Source: Methylobacterium tardum (GTDB lineage: Bacteria; Pseudomonadota; Alphaproteobacteria; Rhizobiales; Beijerinckiaceae). Taken from it: DNA of 64,000 nucleotides. The notes beneath the pieces are model-generated. The model had not been told where the DNA came from. It searched no databases and saw only the letters and a list, made by a program, of their open reading frames with translations. The stretch is from NCBI RefSeq assembly GCF_023546765.1, contig NZ_CP097484.1:4471501-4535500 (forward strand), read 5' to 3'. The translations under genes were made by a program, and so were the position numbers. Below, piece after piece: positions 1 to 7,495 of the stretch (positions are counted from its first letter, which is position 1; the number at the start of each line of letters is the position of its first letter).

Positions 1-1024
1 GCCCGTCATCCGAGGGCGTTCCGCCGTAGGATGGGCTGCCGTCCGGCAGGAGCGAGACCACCTCGGCCTCGGCGCGGCCGATCCCGGCGACGCGCCAGTC
101 CGCCGGCAGCGCGTGCTTCCGGCGGCCTTCCACCTTCGGGACCACCCGGCAGGCCCCGGCCCGCAGGTCCGACCCGAACCACGTCGCCACCACGGCGACC
201 CGACGGAGATTGGGGCAGAGCGCCTGGAGCGCGTCGAGGGACGCGATCACGTCGGTGGCGCGCTGGAGCTGGTGGCGGTTGGCGGCCTCGGTCCGGCCGA
301 GGCCGAGATCGACGGTGACGCGGTCCGGATCGAGGCCGAACTCGCTCGCCCCGGGGATCAGGTCGACGGCGCGGATCCGGCCGCACAGGCCGTTGAACGG
401 GCGGATCACCTCGAAGGCGAATTGCGGGACGCGGTTGCCGAAATCGGCGAGCGGCAGGGACTCGAACACCACGTAGGCGAGGCCGCGATAGGCCGGGGCG
501 CTCTCAGGCCCCTCCTTGGCGACGATCAGCGGGTCGGGCGCCTGGTCCGGCCCGCCGGTATGGACCCGCAGGGTCAGGCCGGCCTGGTCGATCTCCTTCC
601 CGTCCGCCCAGATCCGCCGGACGCAGGCGATCTCGCCCTCGCACAGGCCGACCGCGAGGTTGGCGAAATAGGCGTAGCGGGTGGTCACGGTCTTCTGGCC
701 GCCCAGGCTCTTGGCCGGAGCGGCGGCGCGCGCCACCGTGGTGTTGGCGACCTCCAGCGGGTGCGTCGCCCAGATCAGGGTACCGCCGATCCGGGCCCGG
801 CCGTAGACGCGGGGGATCGGGTCGCCCTCGGTGGAGGTGAGCCCGGCCACGTCGGCGAGCCGCGGCCCTTCGACGAAGCGGGTGTGCCGCCCGGAGCCGA
901 ACAGCGCGCCGCCGAGCGCCGCGCCCGCCACGGAGCCGAGCGCCCGCCCGAGCATACCCCCGATCGGGCCGCCCAGCGCGGTGCCGAGTGCCGTGCCGGC
1001 CGAGGACAGGATCAGCGTCGCCAT
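1..1024 (-). CDS. GTA gp15-like tail/host-specificity protein, N-terminal part
   Basis: Reads from an ATG at 1024 leftward off the window edge, about 341 residues with no stop. The N-terminus is a Gly/Ala-rich stretch (GTALGGPIGGMLGRALG), followed by a globular part containing IPRVYGRARIGG and YFANLAVGLCEGEIACVRRIWADG split across two motifs typical of the large last protein of RcGTA-like clusters, which carries a GTA TIM-barrel-like domain. In the family it sits at the tail tip and contacts the recipient cell. It lies downstream of gp14 in the usual GTA order, but a toxin-antitoxin pair on the other strand separates them. The C-terminal two thirds lie outside the window, so whether it is complete cannot be seen. 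Confidence 0.85.
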   Translation of the reverse strand, partial: MATLILSSAGTALGTALGGPIGGMLGRALGSVAGAALGGALFGSGRHTRFVEGPRLADVAGLTSTEGDPIPRVYGRARIGGTLIWATHPLEVANTTVARAAAPAKSLGGQKTVTTRYAYFANLAVGLCEGEIACVRRIWADGKEIDQAGLTLRVHTGGPDQAPDPLIVAKEGPESAPAYRGLAYVVFESLPLADFGNRVPQFAFEVIRPFNGLCGRIRAVDLIPGASEFGLDPDRVTVDLGLGRTEAANRHQLQRATDVIASLDALQALCPNLRRVAVVATWFGSDLRAGACRVVPKVEGRRKHALPADWRVAGIGRAEAEVVSLLPDGSPSYGGTPSDDG

Positions 1025-1066
1025 GGCGGGGCTCCGGGACAGTCGGGTGCGATGGCGATTGCGACC

Positions 1067-1084
1067 TATACAAAAATTTGTATA
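1067..1084 (+). promoter_or_regulatory. AT-rich palindrome, probable autoregulatory operator of the HigBA pair
   Basis: TATACAAAAATTTGTATA is almost perfectly self-complementary and stands out in a region above 65 percent GC. It lies about 35-50 bases before the likely toxin start and just after the head of the divergent GTA gene. Type II antitoxins of the XRE class usually bind such a palindrome over their own promoter, so this is the expected operator. The function is inferred from position and symmetry. Confidence 0.5.
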
Positions 1085-1117
1085 TTCCAGCTTCGGTCGC
1101 AGCGTTCGGGGGAAGCT

Positions 1118-1459
1118 GTGGGTCGGGGGCCGAAAGGCGTGGTGTTCCGCGGAAGCGCGCTCGATGATTTGCGGGCTTTTCCTCAGGAGGCCCGGCGCGC
1201 CGCCGGCTATCAGATCGACCGCGTTCAATCCGGCCGCGATCCGGACGACTGGAAGCCGATGCCGTCGATCGGTCCGGGTGTCCGGGAGATCCGCATCCGG
1301 GACCCCGGCGGCGCCTTTCGCGTGATCTACGTGGCGAAATTCTCGGACGCCGTGTTCATTCTGCACTGCTTCCGCAAGACGACGCAGAAGACGGCATCCG
1401 CCGATATCGGAGTGGCGAAGCACCGATACACAGATCTCGTTCGTGAGTTACAGTCTTGA
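1118..1459 (+). CDS. higB: RelE/HigB-type toxin (phage Gp49-like family)
   Basis: About 113 residues, the usual size for this family. The core VVFRGSALDDLRAFP, DPDDWKPMPSIGPGVREIRI and the FRVIYVAKF plus HCFRKTTQKT segments match the Gp49-like HigB toxins, which cleave translated mRNA at the ribosome. A long open frame runs upstream to 113, but that part is antisense to the GTA gene and was rejected. I chose GTG 1118 because GGGGGAA precedes it and it leaves the family-length protein; GTG 1139 is an alternative. The stop overlaps the antitoxin start by four bases. It lies between GTA gp14 and gp15 and is transcribed against them. Confidence 0.85.
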   Translation: MGRGPKGVVFRGSALDDLRAFPQEARRAAGYQIDRVQSGRDPDDWKPMPSIGPGVREIRIRDPGGAFRVIYVAKFSDAVFILHCFRKTTQKTASADIGVAKHRYTDLVRELQS

Positions 1460-1737
1460 TCGATCAAAAATTCGACAGCGTCTGGGACGCCATTGAGGAC
1501 TCGCCGGCTGAAGCCGCGCACATGCGCATCCGGTCGGCCTTGATGATGGCACTGCGCGATCACGTCGAGCGAACAGGTCTCAGCCAGGCGCAAGCGGCAA
1601 AGATCTTCGGCGTCACGCAACCGCGCGTCTCGGACTTGATGCGCGGGAAGATCGACCTCTTCGCCATCGACTCGTTGGTCTCGATGCTCACCGCAGCTGG
1701 GTTACAGGTCGAACTCCGCATCGCCGCAGCGGCCTGA
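1456..1737 (+). CDS. higA: XRE-family antitoxin (HigA-like)
   Basis: A 93-residue protein with a helix-turn-helix at about residues 40-65 (SQAQAAKIFGVTQPRVSDL) followed by a short beta-like C-terminal tail, the compact XRE antitoxin layout. It starts at TTG 1456, inside the last codon of the toxin gene, so toxin and antitoxin are translationally coupled in toxin-first order, as in HigBA systems. It should neutralise the toxin and bind the palindrome at 1067-1084. Its last 36 bases overlap the convergent 3' end of GTA gp14, so the TA module is packed tightly into the GTA cluster. Confidence 0.85.
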   Translation: MIDQKFDSVWDAIEDSPAEAAHMRIRSALMMALRDHVERTGLSQAQAAKIFGVTQPRVSDLMRGKIDLFAIDSLVSMLTAAGLQVELRIAAAA

Positions 1738-2199
1738 GAAGGCCTCCGGAAACCGGAACACCCCCGTCAGGTGCCGCCGCCACCACGCGGTCAGCGCCAC
1801 CTCGGCAACCACCGCGCCGTCATGGGCGTGGATCATCGCGCCGTCGCCGGTGGCGATGGCGCAGTGCCGGGCCGGCAGGTGACGGCGGAACGCGAAGAGC
1901 AGCACGTCGCCCGCGCGCGGCGCGCAGGCCGCGGGCGCATCCGGCACCGGCACGAGATGGCGGGCCGCCGCCGCGGCGAGCGGGTCGGCGCCGGGGGCGG
2001 CCGATTCCGCCCAGGTGGCGCTGTAGGGCGGCACCGCCTCGGGCTCGGCGCCGTAGAGCCCGCGCCAGACCCCGCGCAGCAGCCCGAGGCAGTCGCAGCC
2101 GACCCCGCGGAGCGAGGCCTGATGCCGGTAGGGCGTGCCCAGCCACAGGCGCGCCTCGCCGAGCGCCGCCGCGCCGACATCCCGCCGCATCGCGCTCAT
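1702..2199 (-). CDS. GTA gp14-like NlpC/P60 cell-wall peptidase
   Basis: A 165-residue NlpC/P60 peptidase. The catalytic cysteine lies in VGCDCLGLLRG and the catalytic histidine in ARHCAIATGDG; HAHDG follows as in GTA-associated members. In RcGTA the homologue is a tail-tip peptidase that cuts peptidoglycan stem peptides to let DNA enter. ATG 2199 overlaps the stop of the preceding gp13 gene by four bases, showing translational coupling. The 3' end runs 36 bases into the antitoxin gene on the opposite strand, so the last ten or so residues may have been replaced when the TA pair was inserted. Confidence 0.9.
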   Translation of the reverse strand: MSAMRRDVGAAALGEARLWLGTPYRHQASLRGVGCDCLGLLRGVWRGLYGAEPEAVPPYSATWAESAAPGADPLAAAAARHLVPVPDAPAACAPRAGDVLLFAFRRHLPARHCAIATGDGAMIHAHDGAVVAEVALTAWWRRHLTGVFRFPEAFSGRCGDAEFDL

Positions 2200-3071
2200 C
2201 GGAACAGGCTCCCGCCGTCGAGGGCGTGGTCCGAGCCCGGCACCGCCCGCATCACGGCGTCGTTGCCGGGCATGTGCGGGAAGCCTTGGAAGTTGACCGC
2301 GTTGGCGAACCGGTCGCGGCAGGTGGCGAGGCGCTTGTCGCACCCGGCCGTGACGGTGAAGGCGTCGCCGGCCGCGACCGGCCGCGGCGGCGCGCTCCAG
2401 AGCTCGAGCAGCGCACCGAGCTGGAGACGCACATCCGCCGCGAACCCGGCATTGGCCCCCTCCGTCCAGGTCAGACGGCCGCCGGTGAACAGGCCGTCCG
2501 CGAAGCCGCCGGCCAGCGCGACCGAGAGCGTTGCGGGTTCCGGAACACCGGTCACTTGGCCGGTGGTGCGCCACGGGGCGAGGTCGACCCGGCATCGGGC
2601 GTCGCCCAGAGCGGCGCCGCAGGTGGCTCGGTAGGTCCGGCCGCGCTCGGCATCGAGCCGGTGCGTGAGGCCGCGCAGCTCCGCCACGAAGGCGTCGCCC
2701 TCCCGACGGATCTCGCCGATCGTGGCGAGGTCGAGGAGCAGCCGCGTCCCGGGATGGGTCCAGTCGACCAGCCAGGTCTCCACGGTAGCCTCGTCGTAGA
2801 GGCCGCCGGCGATGTCGGCCTCGGTGAGGCCGAAGCTGCTGAGCGCCCCGGCCACGTCGCCGCCCGAGACGGCGAAGCCGAGCTCGGCGCTGGCCTCGGC
2901 CGCTTCCAGCCCGGTCCGGGCCTCGTGGACGAGGCCTGCGACGGTGAGGTCGCGGTCGTGGTCGGTGAAGCCGAGGCTGACCCCGTCCCGCCGCCGCAGG
3001 GACCAGCAGCGGCACAGGGTGGTCACGCCCCCGGCGAGATGGGCCGCGAAAGCCTCCGGGATGTCGCGCAT
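2196..3071 (-). CDS. GTA gp13-like tail protein (DUF2163)
   Basis: A 291-residue protein of the DUF2163 family, the RcGTA gp13 position. The N-terminus MRDIPEAFAAHLAGGVTTL and the internal LGFTDHDRDLTVAGL are family hallmarks. The C-terminal domain holds several cysteines (TCGAALGDARC, TAGCDKRLATCRDRF) that in RcGTA gp13 coordinate an iron-sulfur or metal site. It is a tail hub component. Its stop overlaps the start of gp14. The 186-base gap before the next upstream GTA gene is larger than usual and holds a REP-like hairpin. Confidence 0.9.
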   Translation of the reverse strand: MRDIPEAFAAHLAGGVTTLCRCWSLRRRDGVSLGFTDHDRDLTVAGLVHEARTGLEAAEASAELGFAVSGGDVAGALSSFGLTEADIAGGLYDEATVETWLVDWTHPGTRLLLDLATIGEIRREGDAFVAELRGLTHRLDAERGRTYRATCGAALGDARCRVDLAPWRTTGQVTGVPEPATLSVALAGGFADGLFTGGRLTWTEGANAGFAADVRLQLGALLELWSAPPRPVAAGDAFTVTAGCDKRLATCRDRFANAVNFQGFPHMPGNDAVMRAVPGSDHALDGGSLFR

Positions 3072-3170
3072 GGTGCTCCCCCTCAGGGCCTGGGGTCGGA
3101 TGAAGGCGATGTCTCGCCTCCGCTCGGCGCGCTAGCGCAGGACCGCCTTGACGACCTCGGCCATCGCGCG

Positions 3171-3210
3171 CCGTCATCCCGGGGCCGCGCAGCGGAGCCC
3201 GGAATGACGG
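3171..3210. repeat. REP-like palindrome 1
   Basis: CCGTCAT at the left end is answered by ATGACGG at the right end, with CCCGGGGCC and GAGCCCGGA inside. The 40-base imperfect hairpin sits between gp13 and gp12 genes. Its form matches the dispersed palindromic repeats common in Hyphomicrobiales genomes. It may act as a transcript-stabilising or terminator-like structure. Confidence 0.7.
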
Positions 3211-3257
3211 TGCCGAACATCCGGCGCGGCGACGCGGTTCTCAGCGCGCCCCCTATC

Positions 3258-3899
3258 TCACGGCACGATCTCGGCGAGCGGCACCTTCGGGATCTCGCCC
3301 GCCGTGAAGGCCGCGAGGTCGATGGTCAGCTCGTCGGTGTCGAAGCGGACCGGCACGTCGAAGGCGAAGCCCGCCGTCACGGCGGCGCCCGGCTCCGGGG
3401 CATGGCCGGCCGCGAAGGTCACGAGGCCGGTGGCGGGATCGCACGCGAAGGCCTCGGGCCCGACCTCCCGGCCGCCGACCGCCACCCGGACGCTGCCGGC
3501 CACCGGCTTGGCGATCCGGCGGCGATAGGGCGCGAAGCCGGCGCCGTAGGTCTTCACCAGCGGAAAGGTGGCGGTGACCCCGTTGCCGGTGCCGAGCGGC
3601 TGGTCGAGGGGGCCGACCGGCCGGCCCGGCGGCCCGGAGCGGCCGTCGATCCGATCGCGGAAGCGGAACCCGTAGAGACGGCCGCGGCGCTCCTCGAAGA
3701 AGGCCAGCACGGCGTGCAGCGCGTCGAGGCCGCGCATCCCGAAGCCGGCATCGTAGCGGCGGCGGGAATCGGCCCAGCGGCCGTTCCGGTGCTCCCGGCC
3801 CGAGGCCAGGGTCACGATCTCGGTCAGCCGCTGCGGGCCGCCGCCGGCGCGCAGGGACACGTCGAGGGGGAACAGCACCTCGTGGAAGTCGTCGGCCAT
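3258..3899 (-). CDS. GTA gp12-like tail protein (DUF2460)
   Basis: 213 residues from ATG 3899 (MADDFHEVLFPLDVSLRA). The DUF2460 signature follows: ASGREHRNGRWADSRRRYDAG, FFEERRGRLYGFRFRDR and the terminal EIPKVPLAEIV. In RcGTA this is the distal tail protein that joins the tail tube to the hub. An upstream extension to 3962 is open but lacks the conserved start and was not used. The gene is separated from its normal upstream partner gp11 by an inverted REP pair and a dioxygenase gene on the other strand. Confidence 0.9.
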   Translation of the reverse strand: MADDFHEVLFPLDVSLRAGGGPQRLTEIVTLASGREHRNGRWADSRRRYDAGFGMRGLDALHAVLAFFEERRGRLYGFRFRDRIDGRSGPPGRPVGPLDQPLGTGNGVTATFPLVKTYGAGFAPYRRRIAKPVAGSVRVAVGGREVGPEAFACDPATGLVTFAAGHAPEPGAAVTAGFAFDVPVRFDTDELTIDLAAFTAGEIPKVPLAEIVP

Positions 3900-3956
3900 G
3901 ACGGGCCTCTCCGGTTCGGGTCGCGACAGGGCCGCGCCGGTCATCCACGCCACCGC

Positions 3957-4046
3957 CGTCATCGCGAGCGCAGCGACGCGACCCAGAGCAGCGCGGCATC
4001 GGTGACCGTGGCGCCGCTGGATTGCTTCGCTCCGCTCGCAAGGACG
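3957..4046. repeat. Inverted pair of REP-like repeats
   Basis: The left arm CGTCATCGCGAGCGCAGCGA and the right arm CGCTCCGCTCGCAAGGACG (end at 4046) are inverted copies of the same dispersed alphaproteobacterial repeat, about 30 bases each with a 30-base spacer. The pair lies between the GTA gp12 gene and the dioxygenase gene, next to a likely insertion junction. Nothing else is recognisable between 4047 and 4294. Confidence 0.7.
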
Positions 4047-4294
4047 ATCGCGGTGCCCTGCCTCGGCTCGGTCTGGCGACGTCGGGGAACGTCATCGCTG
4101 CCGGATCGCAGCAGCTGAAAAAAGTCTTTCGGGAGGAGCCGTAAAATCAAAAGTGCCGTTCATCGACACAAGACGGCGGTTGATCGAAGATCGGCACACC
4201 GAAGCGGATGGTCTCTGAAGTCCTTTCGGCCCGCACATCTCGCTTCATCGCGCGATCCGCACGACGCGACGCCATTCCGCCAGGGAATCCTTTG

Positions 4295-5212
4295 ATGAGC
4301 GCCAATCCTCAGCCCCTGCACGCATCCGCCCCCGCTCTCGACATCCGCCGCGTCGCCGGCCGCATCGGCGCGGAGATCCGCGGGGTCGCCCTCTCGGGCG
4401 ATCTCGAGGCCGGGACCGTGGCGGCGATCCGGCAGGCGCTGACCACCCACAAGGTCGTCTTCTTCCGCGACCAGACCCTCGACGAGGCCGGGCAGGAGGC
4501 GTTCGGCCGGCGCCTCGGCGACCTCGTCCCGCACCCGACCGTGCCGTCGCTCGCGGGGACGGCGGGCATCCTCGACATCGACGGCAGCCGCGGCGAGCGG
4601 GCGAGTTCCTGGCACACCGACGTGACCTTCGTGCCGGCCTACCCGGCGATCTCGATCCTGCGCGCGGTGACGCTCCCGGCCTATGGCGGCGACACGCTCT
4701 GGGCCAACACGGCGGCGGCCTATGCCGACCTGCCCGAACCCCTGCGCGACCTCGCCGACAAGCTCTGGGCGCTGCACTCCAACGTCTACGACTATGTCGG
4801 CGGGCGGGTGAACGTCTCGGAGGCCGGGCGGCGGCGCTACGACGAAGTCTTCACCAAGACCGTGTTCGAGACCGAGCACCCGCTGGTCCACGTGCATCCG
4901 GAGACCGGCGAGCGCTCCCTGATCGTCGGCCATTTCATCCAGCGCATCCTCGGGCTGACCACGGCGGATTCGCAGCACCTGCTGGCGATCTTCCACGACC
5001 ACGCGACCCGGCCCGAGAACACGGTGCGCTGGTCCTGGCGGACAGGCGACGTGGCGATCTGGGACAACCGGGCGACCGTCCACCGCGCGGTGGACGATTA
5101 CGGCGACGAGCCCCGGGTGGTCCGGCGCGTGACGATCCAGGGCGTGGCCCCGGTCAGCGTCGACGGCCGCCGCAGCCGCGCGCGGGACGCGGAGACCCGG
5201 AAGGCGGCGTGA
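4295..5212 (+). CDS. TauD/TfdA-family Fe(II)/2-oxoglutarate dioxygenase
   Basis: 305 residues, close to E. coli TauD. The iron ligands are visible: the HxD pair in WHTDVTF and the distal histidine in WDNRATVHRAV, followed by the 2-oxoglutarate-binding arginine in PRVVRRVTI. The family hydroxylates alkyl sulfonates or sulfates, releasing sulfite or sulfate; the exact substrate is unclear. ATG 4295 was chosen because the conserved domain begins about 15 residues later; an in-frame extension to 4208 is not supported. It is transcribed against the surrounding GTA genes and has no transporter next to it, so it looks like an insert in the cluster. Confidence 0.85.
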   Translation: MSANPQPLHASAPALDIRRVAGRIGAEIRGVALSGDLEAGTVAAIRQALTTHKVVFFRDQTLDEAGQEAFGRRLGDLVPHPTVPSLAGTAGILDIDGSRGERASSWHTDVTFVPAYPAISILRAVTLPAYGGDTLWANTAAAYADLPEPLRDLADKLWALHSNVYDYVGGRVNVSEAGRRRYDEVFTKTVFETEHPLVHVHPETGERSLIVGHFIQRILGLTTADSQHLLAIFHDHATRPENTVRWSWRTGDVAIWDNRATVHRAVDDYGDEPRVVRRVTIQGVAPVSVDGRRSRARDAETRKAA

Positions 5213-5215
5213 TCC

Positions 5216-5788
5216 TCACGTCGCCCGCTGGCCCCGCGCCACGGCGCGGGCGAGGCTCGCGGTCACCTGCGCCTCCGAGCGGCGGAAGGCCGCCGGATCG
5301 GGGGTCGCGATGTGGACGGTGACCGAGACCGGGCGGGCCGCGGCGCCTCCGGCCGCGACGCCGAGGCGGCCGTCCGGGCCGCGCCCCAGCGGCAGGATCG
5401 CCTCGGGGCCGGCCTCGCCCATGAGGCCGGTGCCGCCCGCCATCGGGAAGTAGGTCGGCGCGGCCACGACCCCGCCCGCCGCGAAGGGCTGGACCCGCCC
5501 GCCCCGGAACACGCCGCCGCGCGCGAAGCCGGTCTCGGAGCCCGCACCCAGCACGGTGTTGATCAAGCCCGTGAGGCCCGACTGGATCGAGCCGCCCGCC
5601 GCCCGGGCCGCCGCGCCGGCGAGCCGGGTGCCGATGGTGGTCAGCACGCCGTCGAGGCTGCGCCCCGAGGCGGCACCCCGGGTCAGCGCCGCGTCCAGGC
5701 TGCGGCCGAAATTCTGCGCGAGCCGGTCGAGGGCTTCGAGCTGCGCGATCCGTGCGGCAGCCGGCGTGTCGGATTCGGTTTCGGTCAT
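5216..5788 (-). CDS. GTA gp11-like short tail tape-measure protein
   Basis: 190 residues from ATG 5788 (MTETESDTPAAARIAQLEAL). It has the short GTA tape-measure layout: an N-terminal helical segment (LDRLAQNFGRSLDAALTRG), then the conserved FARGGVFRGGRVQPFAAGGVV and GLMGEAGPEAILPLGRGPDG motifs of tail tape-measure C-termini. In GTAs this gene is unusually short because the tail is short. It ends three bases from the dioxygenase stop on the other strand. It should be followed by gp12, which now lies beyond the inserted dioxygenase. Confidence 0.85.
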   Translation of the reverse strand: MTETESDTPAAARIAQLEALDRLAQNFGRSLDAALTRGAASGRSLDGVLTTIGTRLAGAAARAAGGSIQSGLTGLINTVLGAGSETGFARGGVFRGGRVQPFAAGGVVAAPTYFPMAGGTGLMGEAGPEAILPLGRGPDGRLGVAAGGAAARPVSVTVHIATPDPAAFRRSEAQVTASLARAVARGQRAT

Positions 5789-5839
5789 CGGCGGGCCCTG
5801 TCGTGACGGAGGCTCAAATCCGGGTTGCCCCACCCGTCC

Positions 5840-5881
5840 CCCTCCTTCGAGGCCCGCTGGCGCGGGCACCTCAGGATGAGG
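5840..5881. repeat. REP-like hairpin between GTA genes
   Basis: CTCCTTCGAG, a GCCCGC/GCGGGC stem with a TGGC loop (5852-5867), then CACCTCAGGATGAGG: the layout of a very common dispersed repeat in Hyphomicrobiales. It lies in the 134-base gap between the tape-measure gene and the chaperone gene. It is a different family from the repeats at 3171 and 3957. Confidence 0.7.
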
Positions 5882-5922
5882 CCGAGCGCGGGAGTGCCCA
5901 CGCTTGTGGACGGCACCGATCG

Positions 5923-6153
5923 TCAGGACGCGGGGGCGTCCGGGTCTGGATAATCGGCGGGCAGGCGCGCGAAGGCGGCGCGGCTCAGGGGCTCCGGACC
6001 GGCGCGACGGCCGAGGGCCGCGGCGAACTCCCGCGGCGTCGCCGCCCAGAAGTCCTGCGGCCGCCAGCGCAGCACCCCGAGGCCGAGCGCCAGGGCGTCG
6101 TCCCACGGAAAGCCGCCAGGGTCGCGAGCCGCCCCCGATCGCGACGCGGTCAC
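5923..6153 (-). CDS. GTA tail assembly chaperone (TIGR02216/DUF2376-like)
   Basis: A 76-residue protein with FPWDDALALGLGVLRWRPQDFW and AALGRRAGPEPLSRAAFARL, the pattern of the small protein coded between gp10 and gp11 in RcGTA-like clusters and predicted to be a tail assembly chaperone. Its start overlaps the stop of the gp10 gene by four bases, so the two are translationally coupled, as expected if they work together on the tape-measure protein. Confidence 0.8.
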   Translation of the reverse strand: MTASRSGAARDPGGFPWDDALALGLGVLRWRPQDFWAATPREFAAALGRRAGPEPLSRAAFARLPADYPDPDAPAS

Positions 6154-6494
6154 GGACGGCTCCGAGGAGGGTTTGCCGGGCCCGGCGCCTCCCCGAAGGC
6201 CGCCGCCAGCACAGCACCGAGGGCTTCCGAGACGGCGTCGAGCCCGCCGGCGAGCGGCAGCCGGGCGACCGCCGCGTCGTCGAGGTCGTGGCCGCCGCCC
6301 CGCAGGGCGACCCCCAGCAGGGCGATCAGGTCCCGCGCCGAGACCCGCCCGCCCGCGAAGCGCGCGGCGAGCCCCGCGAGGTCGCCGGCCTGGAGGGCGG
6401 ATTCCAGCTCGGCCAGCGCCCCGAGGGTGAGGCAGAGGGTGTAGCGCTCGCCCGCGAGGTCGAGCGGCACCGCGCCGCGGATCCGGTTCACCAT
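6150..6494 (-). CDS. GTA gp10-like protein (tail assembly chaperone family)
   Basis: 114 residues beginning MVNRIRGAVPLDLAGERYTL and continuing CLTLGALAELESALQAGDL and RVSARDLIALLGVALRGGG. These are the hallmarks of the GTA_gp10 family (Phage_TAC_11), small proteins between the major tail protein and the tape measure. The C-terminus is Pro/Arg rich and overlaps the start of the next gene. The preceding major tail gene ends 15 bases upstream. Confidence 0.85.
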   Translation of the reverse strand: MVNRIRGAVPLDLAGERYTLCLTLGALAELESALQAGDLAGLAARFAGGRVSARDLIALLGVALRGGGHDLDDAAVARLPLAGGLDAVSEALGAVLAAAFGEAPGPANPPRSRP

Positions 6495-6509
6495 CGGACT
6501 CCCCTCGGC

Positions 6510-6920
6510 TCAGGCCGCCGCGAAGGCGAGCGCACCCGCCGAATCGAGGCTCATGTCGAAGGTGACCTCGCCGGCGTGGTCACCGCGGTATTCGAGGCTC
6601 GCGATCTGGAACGGGCCCTCCAGGAGACCGAAGGCCGGCACCACGATCTGGAAGGTCTCGATCACCCCCTCGAAGAAGATCAGCCGCAGGCGCGCGTCCG
6701 AGGCCTGGTCGCGAAACACCCCGGAGCCCGCGATCGCGGCCCGGCGCACGCCGGCGCCGGCGAGCAGCTCCCGCCAGCGCCCAGCGGAATCGGCGTTGGT
6801 GACGTCCACGGTCTCGGCGTTCAGCGTGATCTGGCGGGTGCGCAGGCCCGCCACGGCCACGAAGCCGCCCGCGCCGTCCCCGGCCCGGATCAGCAGGTCC
6901 TTGCCCTTCTGCGCGCCCAT
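6510..6920 (-). CDS. GTA gp9-like major tail protein (TP901-1 family)
   Basis: 136 residues beginning MGAQKGKDLLIRAGDG, followed by LRTRQITLNAETVDVTNADS and WRELLAGAGVRRAAIAGSGV, the signature of the phage major tail tube protein of the TP901-1 family as found in GTAs. The C-terminal QIASLEYRGDHAGEVTFDMS is also conserved. It should form the tail tube. Spacing to gp8 (13 bases) and gp10 (15 bases) is normal, so this part of the cluster is undisturbed. Confidence 0.9.
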   Translation of the reverse strand: MGAQKGKDLLIRAGDGAGGFVAVAGLRTRQITLNAETVDVTNADSAGRWRELLAGAGVRRAAIAGSGVFRDQASDARLRLIFFEGVIETFQIVVPAFGLLEGPFQIASLEYRGDHAGEVTFDMSLDSAGALAFAAA

Positions 6921-6933
6921 CGGCCCCCTCCCC

Positions 6934-7191
6934 TCACAGGATCTCGGTGACGGCCTCGACCGTCAGGCTCGCCCGGGCCTCGCCGGTCCGGGCGTCGCGG
7001 CGCGCCTTGATGGCGCGGACCCGCAGGGTCACGAGCCGGCAGCCGGCGAGCGGCAGCGCCGCATCGGCCAGGAGCGTGGCCATGCGGGCGGCGGCGTCCA
7101 GGGCGGTGCGGACCGAGCCGGCCTGCGCGATCACCGCGATCGCGTGGCTGTGGCGGTGGCGCTCGGCCCCGTCCACGGCATCGTCCTCGAT
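6934..7191 (-). pseudogene. GTA gp8-like protein (DUF3168), N-terminus lost
   Basis: The frame ends normally (RDARTGEARASLTVEAVTEI) and carries the conserved DAAARMATLLADAALPLAG of the DUF3168 head-tail joining protein, but only about 85 residues remain of a usual 130-135. Upstream of about 7191 the frame continues only to an in-frame stop near 7224, and the sequence changes to AT-richer DNA with tandem 20-base repeats. So the 5' third of the gene and all upstream head genes (portal, protease, capsid) are missing here. I read 7191-7200 as a rearrangement breakpoint. Confidence 0.8.
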
Positions 7192-7196
7192 GACAT

Positions 7197-7236
7197 TTGA
7201 CTCAGTTGTTTGCCTATTGACTCAGTTATCTGCCGC
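7197..7236. repeat. Two tandem 20-base repeats at the GTA/defence-island junction
   Basis: TTGACTCAGTTGTTTGCCTA is followed directly by TTGACTCAGTTATCTGCCGC. The core TGACTCAG-YTATC recurs inverted at 10810-10822 on the far side of the Argonaute operon. Multiple terminal repeats of this kind are typical of IS21-like transposon ends; that link is inference. The rest of 7237-7495 is AT-richer and shows no gene; CAGCCGACATTGGC near 7352 resembles other short repeats in the window. Confidence 0.6.
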
Positions 7237-7495
7237 TTTTCAGCCGATCAGTGCCCTCGACTACATATAAGAAAAATTACCTAGATTTTCTAGCTCTCTA
7301 ACGGCTTCGCGCAGTCGGATCACAAGGATGTCTTAAGGTCTGAATCGCGCCAACAGCCGACATTGGCTGCCTGCCCAAAAGCCGACACTCGCGAGGACTG
7401 TCAGCTCAGAATCAGCCTGCGCCCGTTCAGGACAGCTGCTTCCCCCAGGGTTCTCCTCAGGGCTTAGGACCGAACGGTAACTATTTTAAGTCGGG

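Noticed and set aside
113..1117. Long plus-strand frame running into the HigB toxin
   Set aside because: Before about 1118 it is antisense to the conserved GTA gp15 gene and has no protein-like motifs; the operator palindrome also lies inside it.
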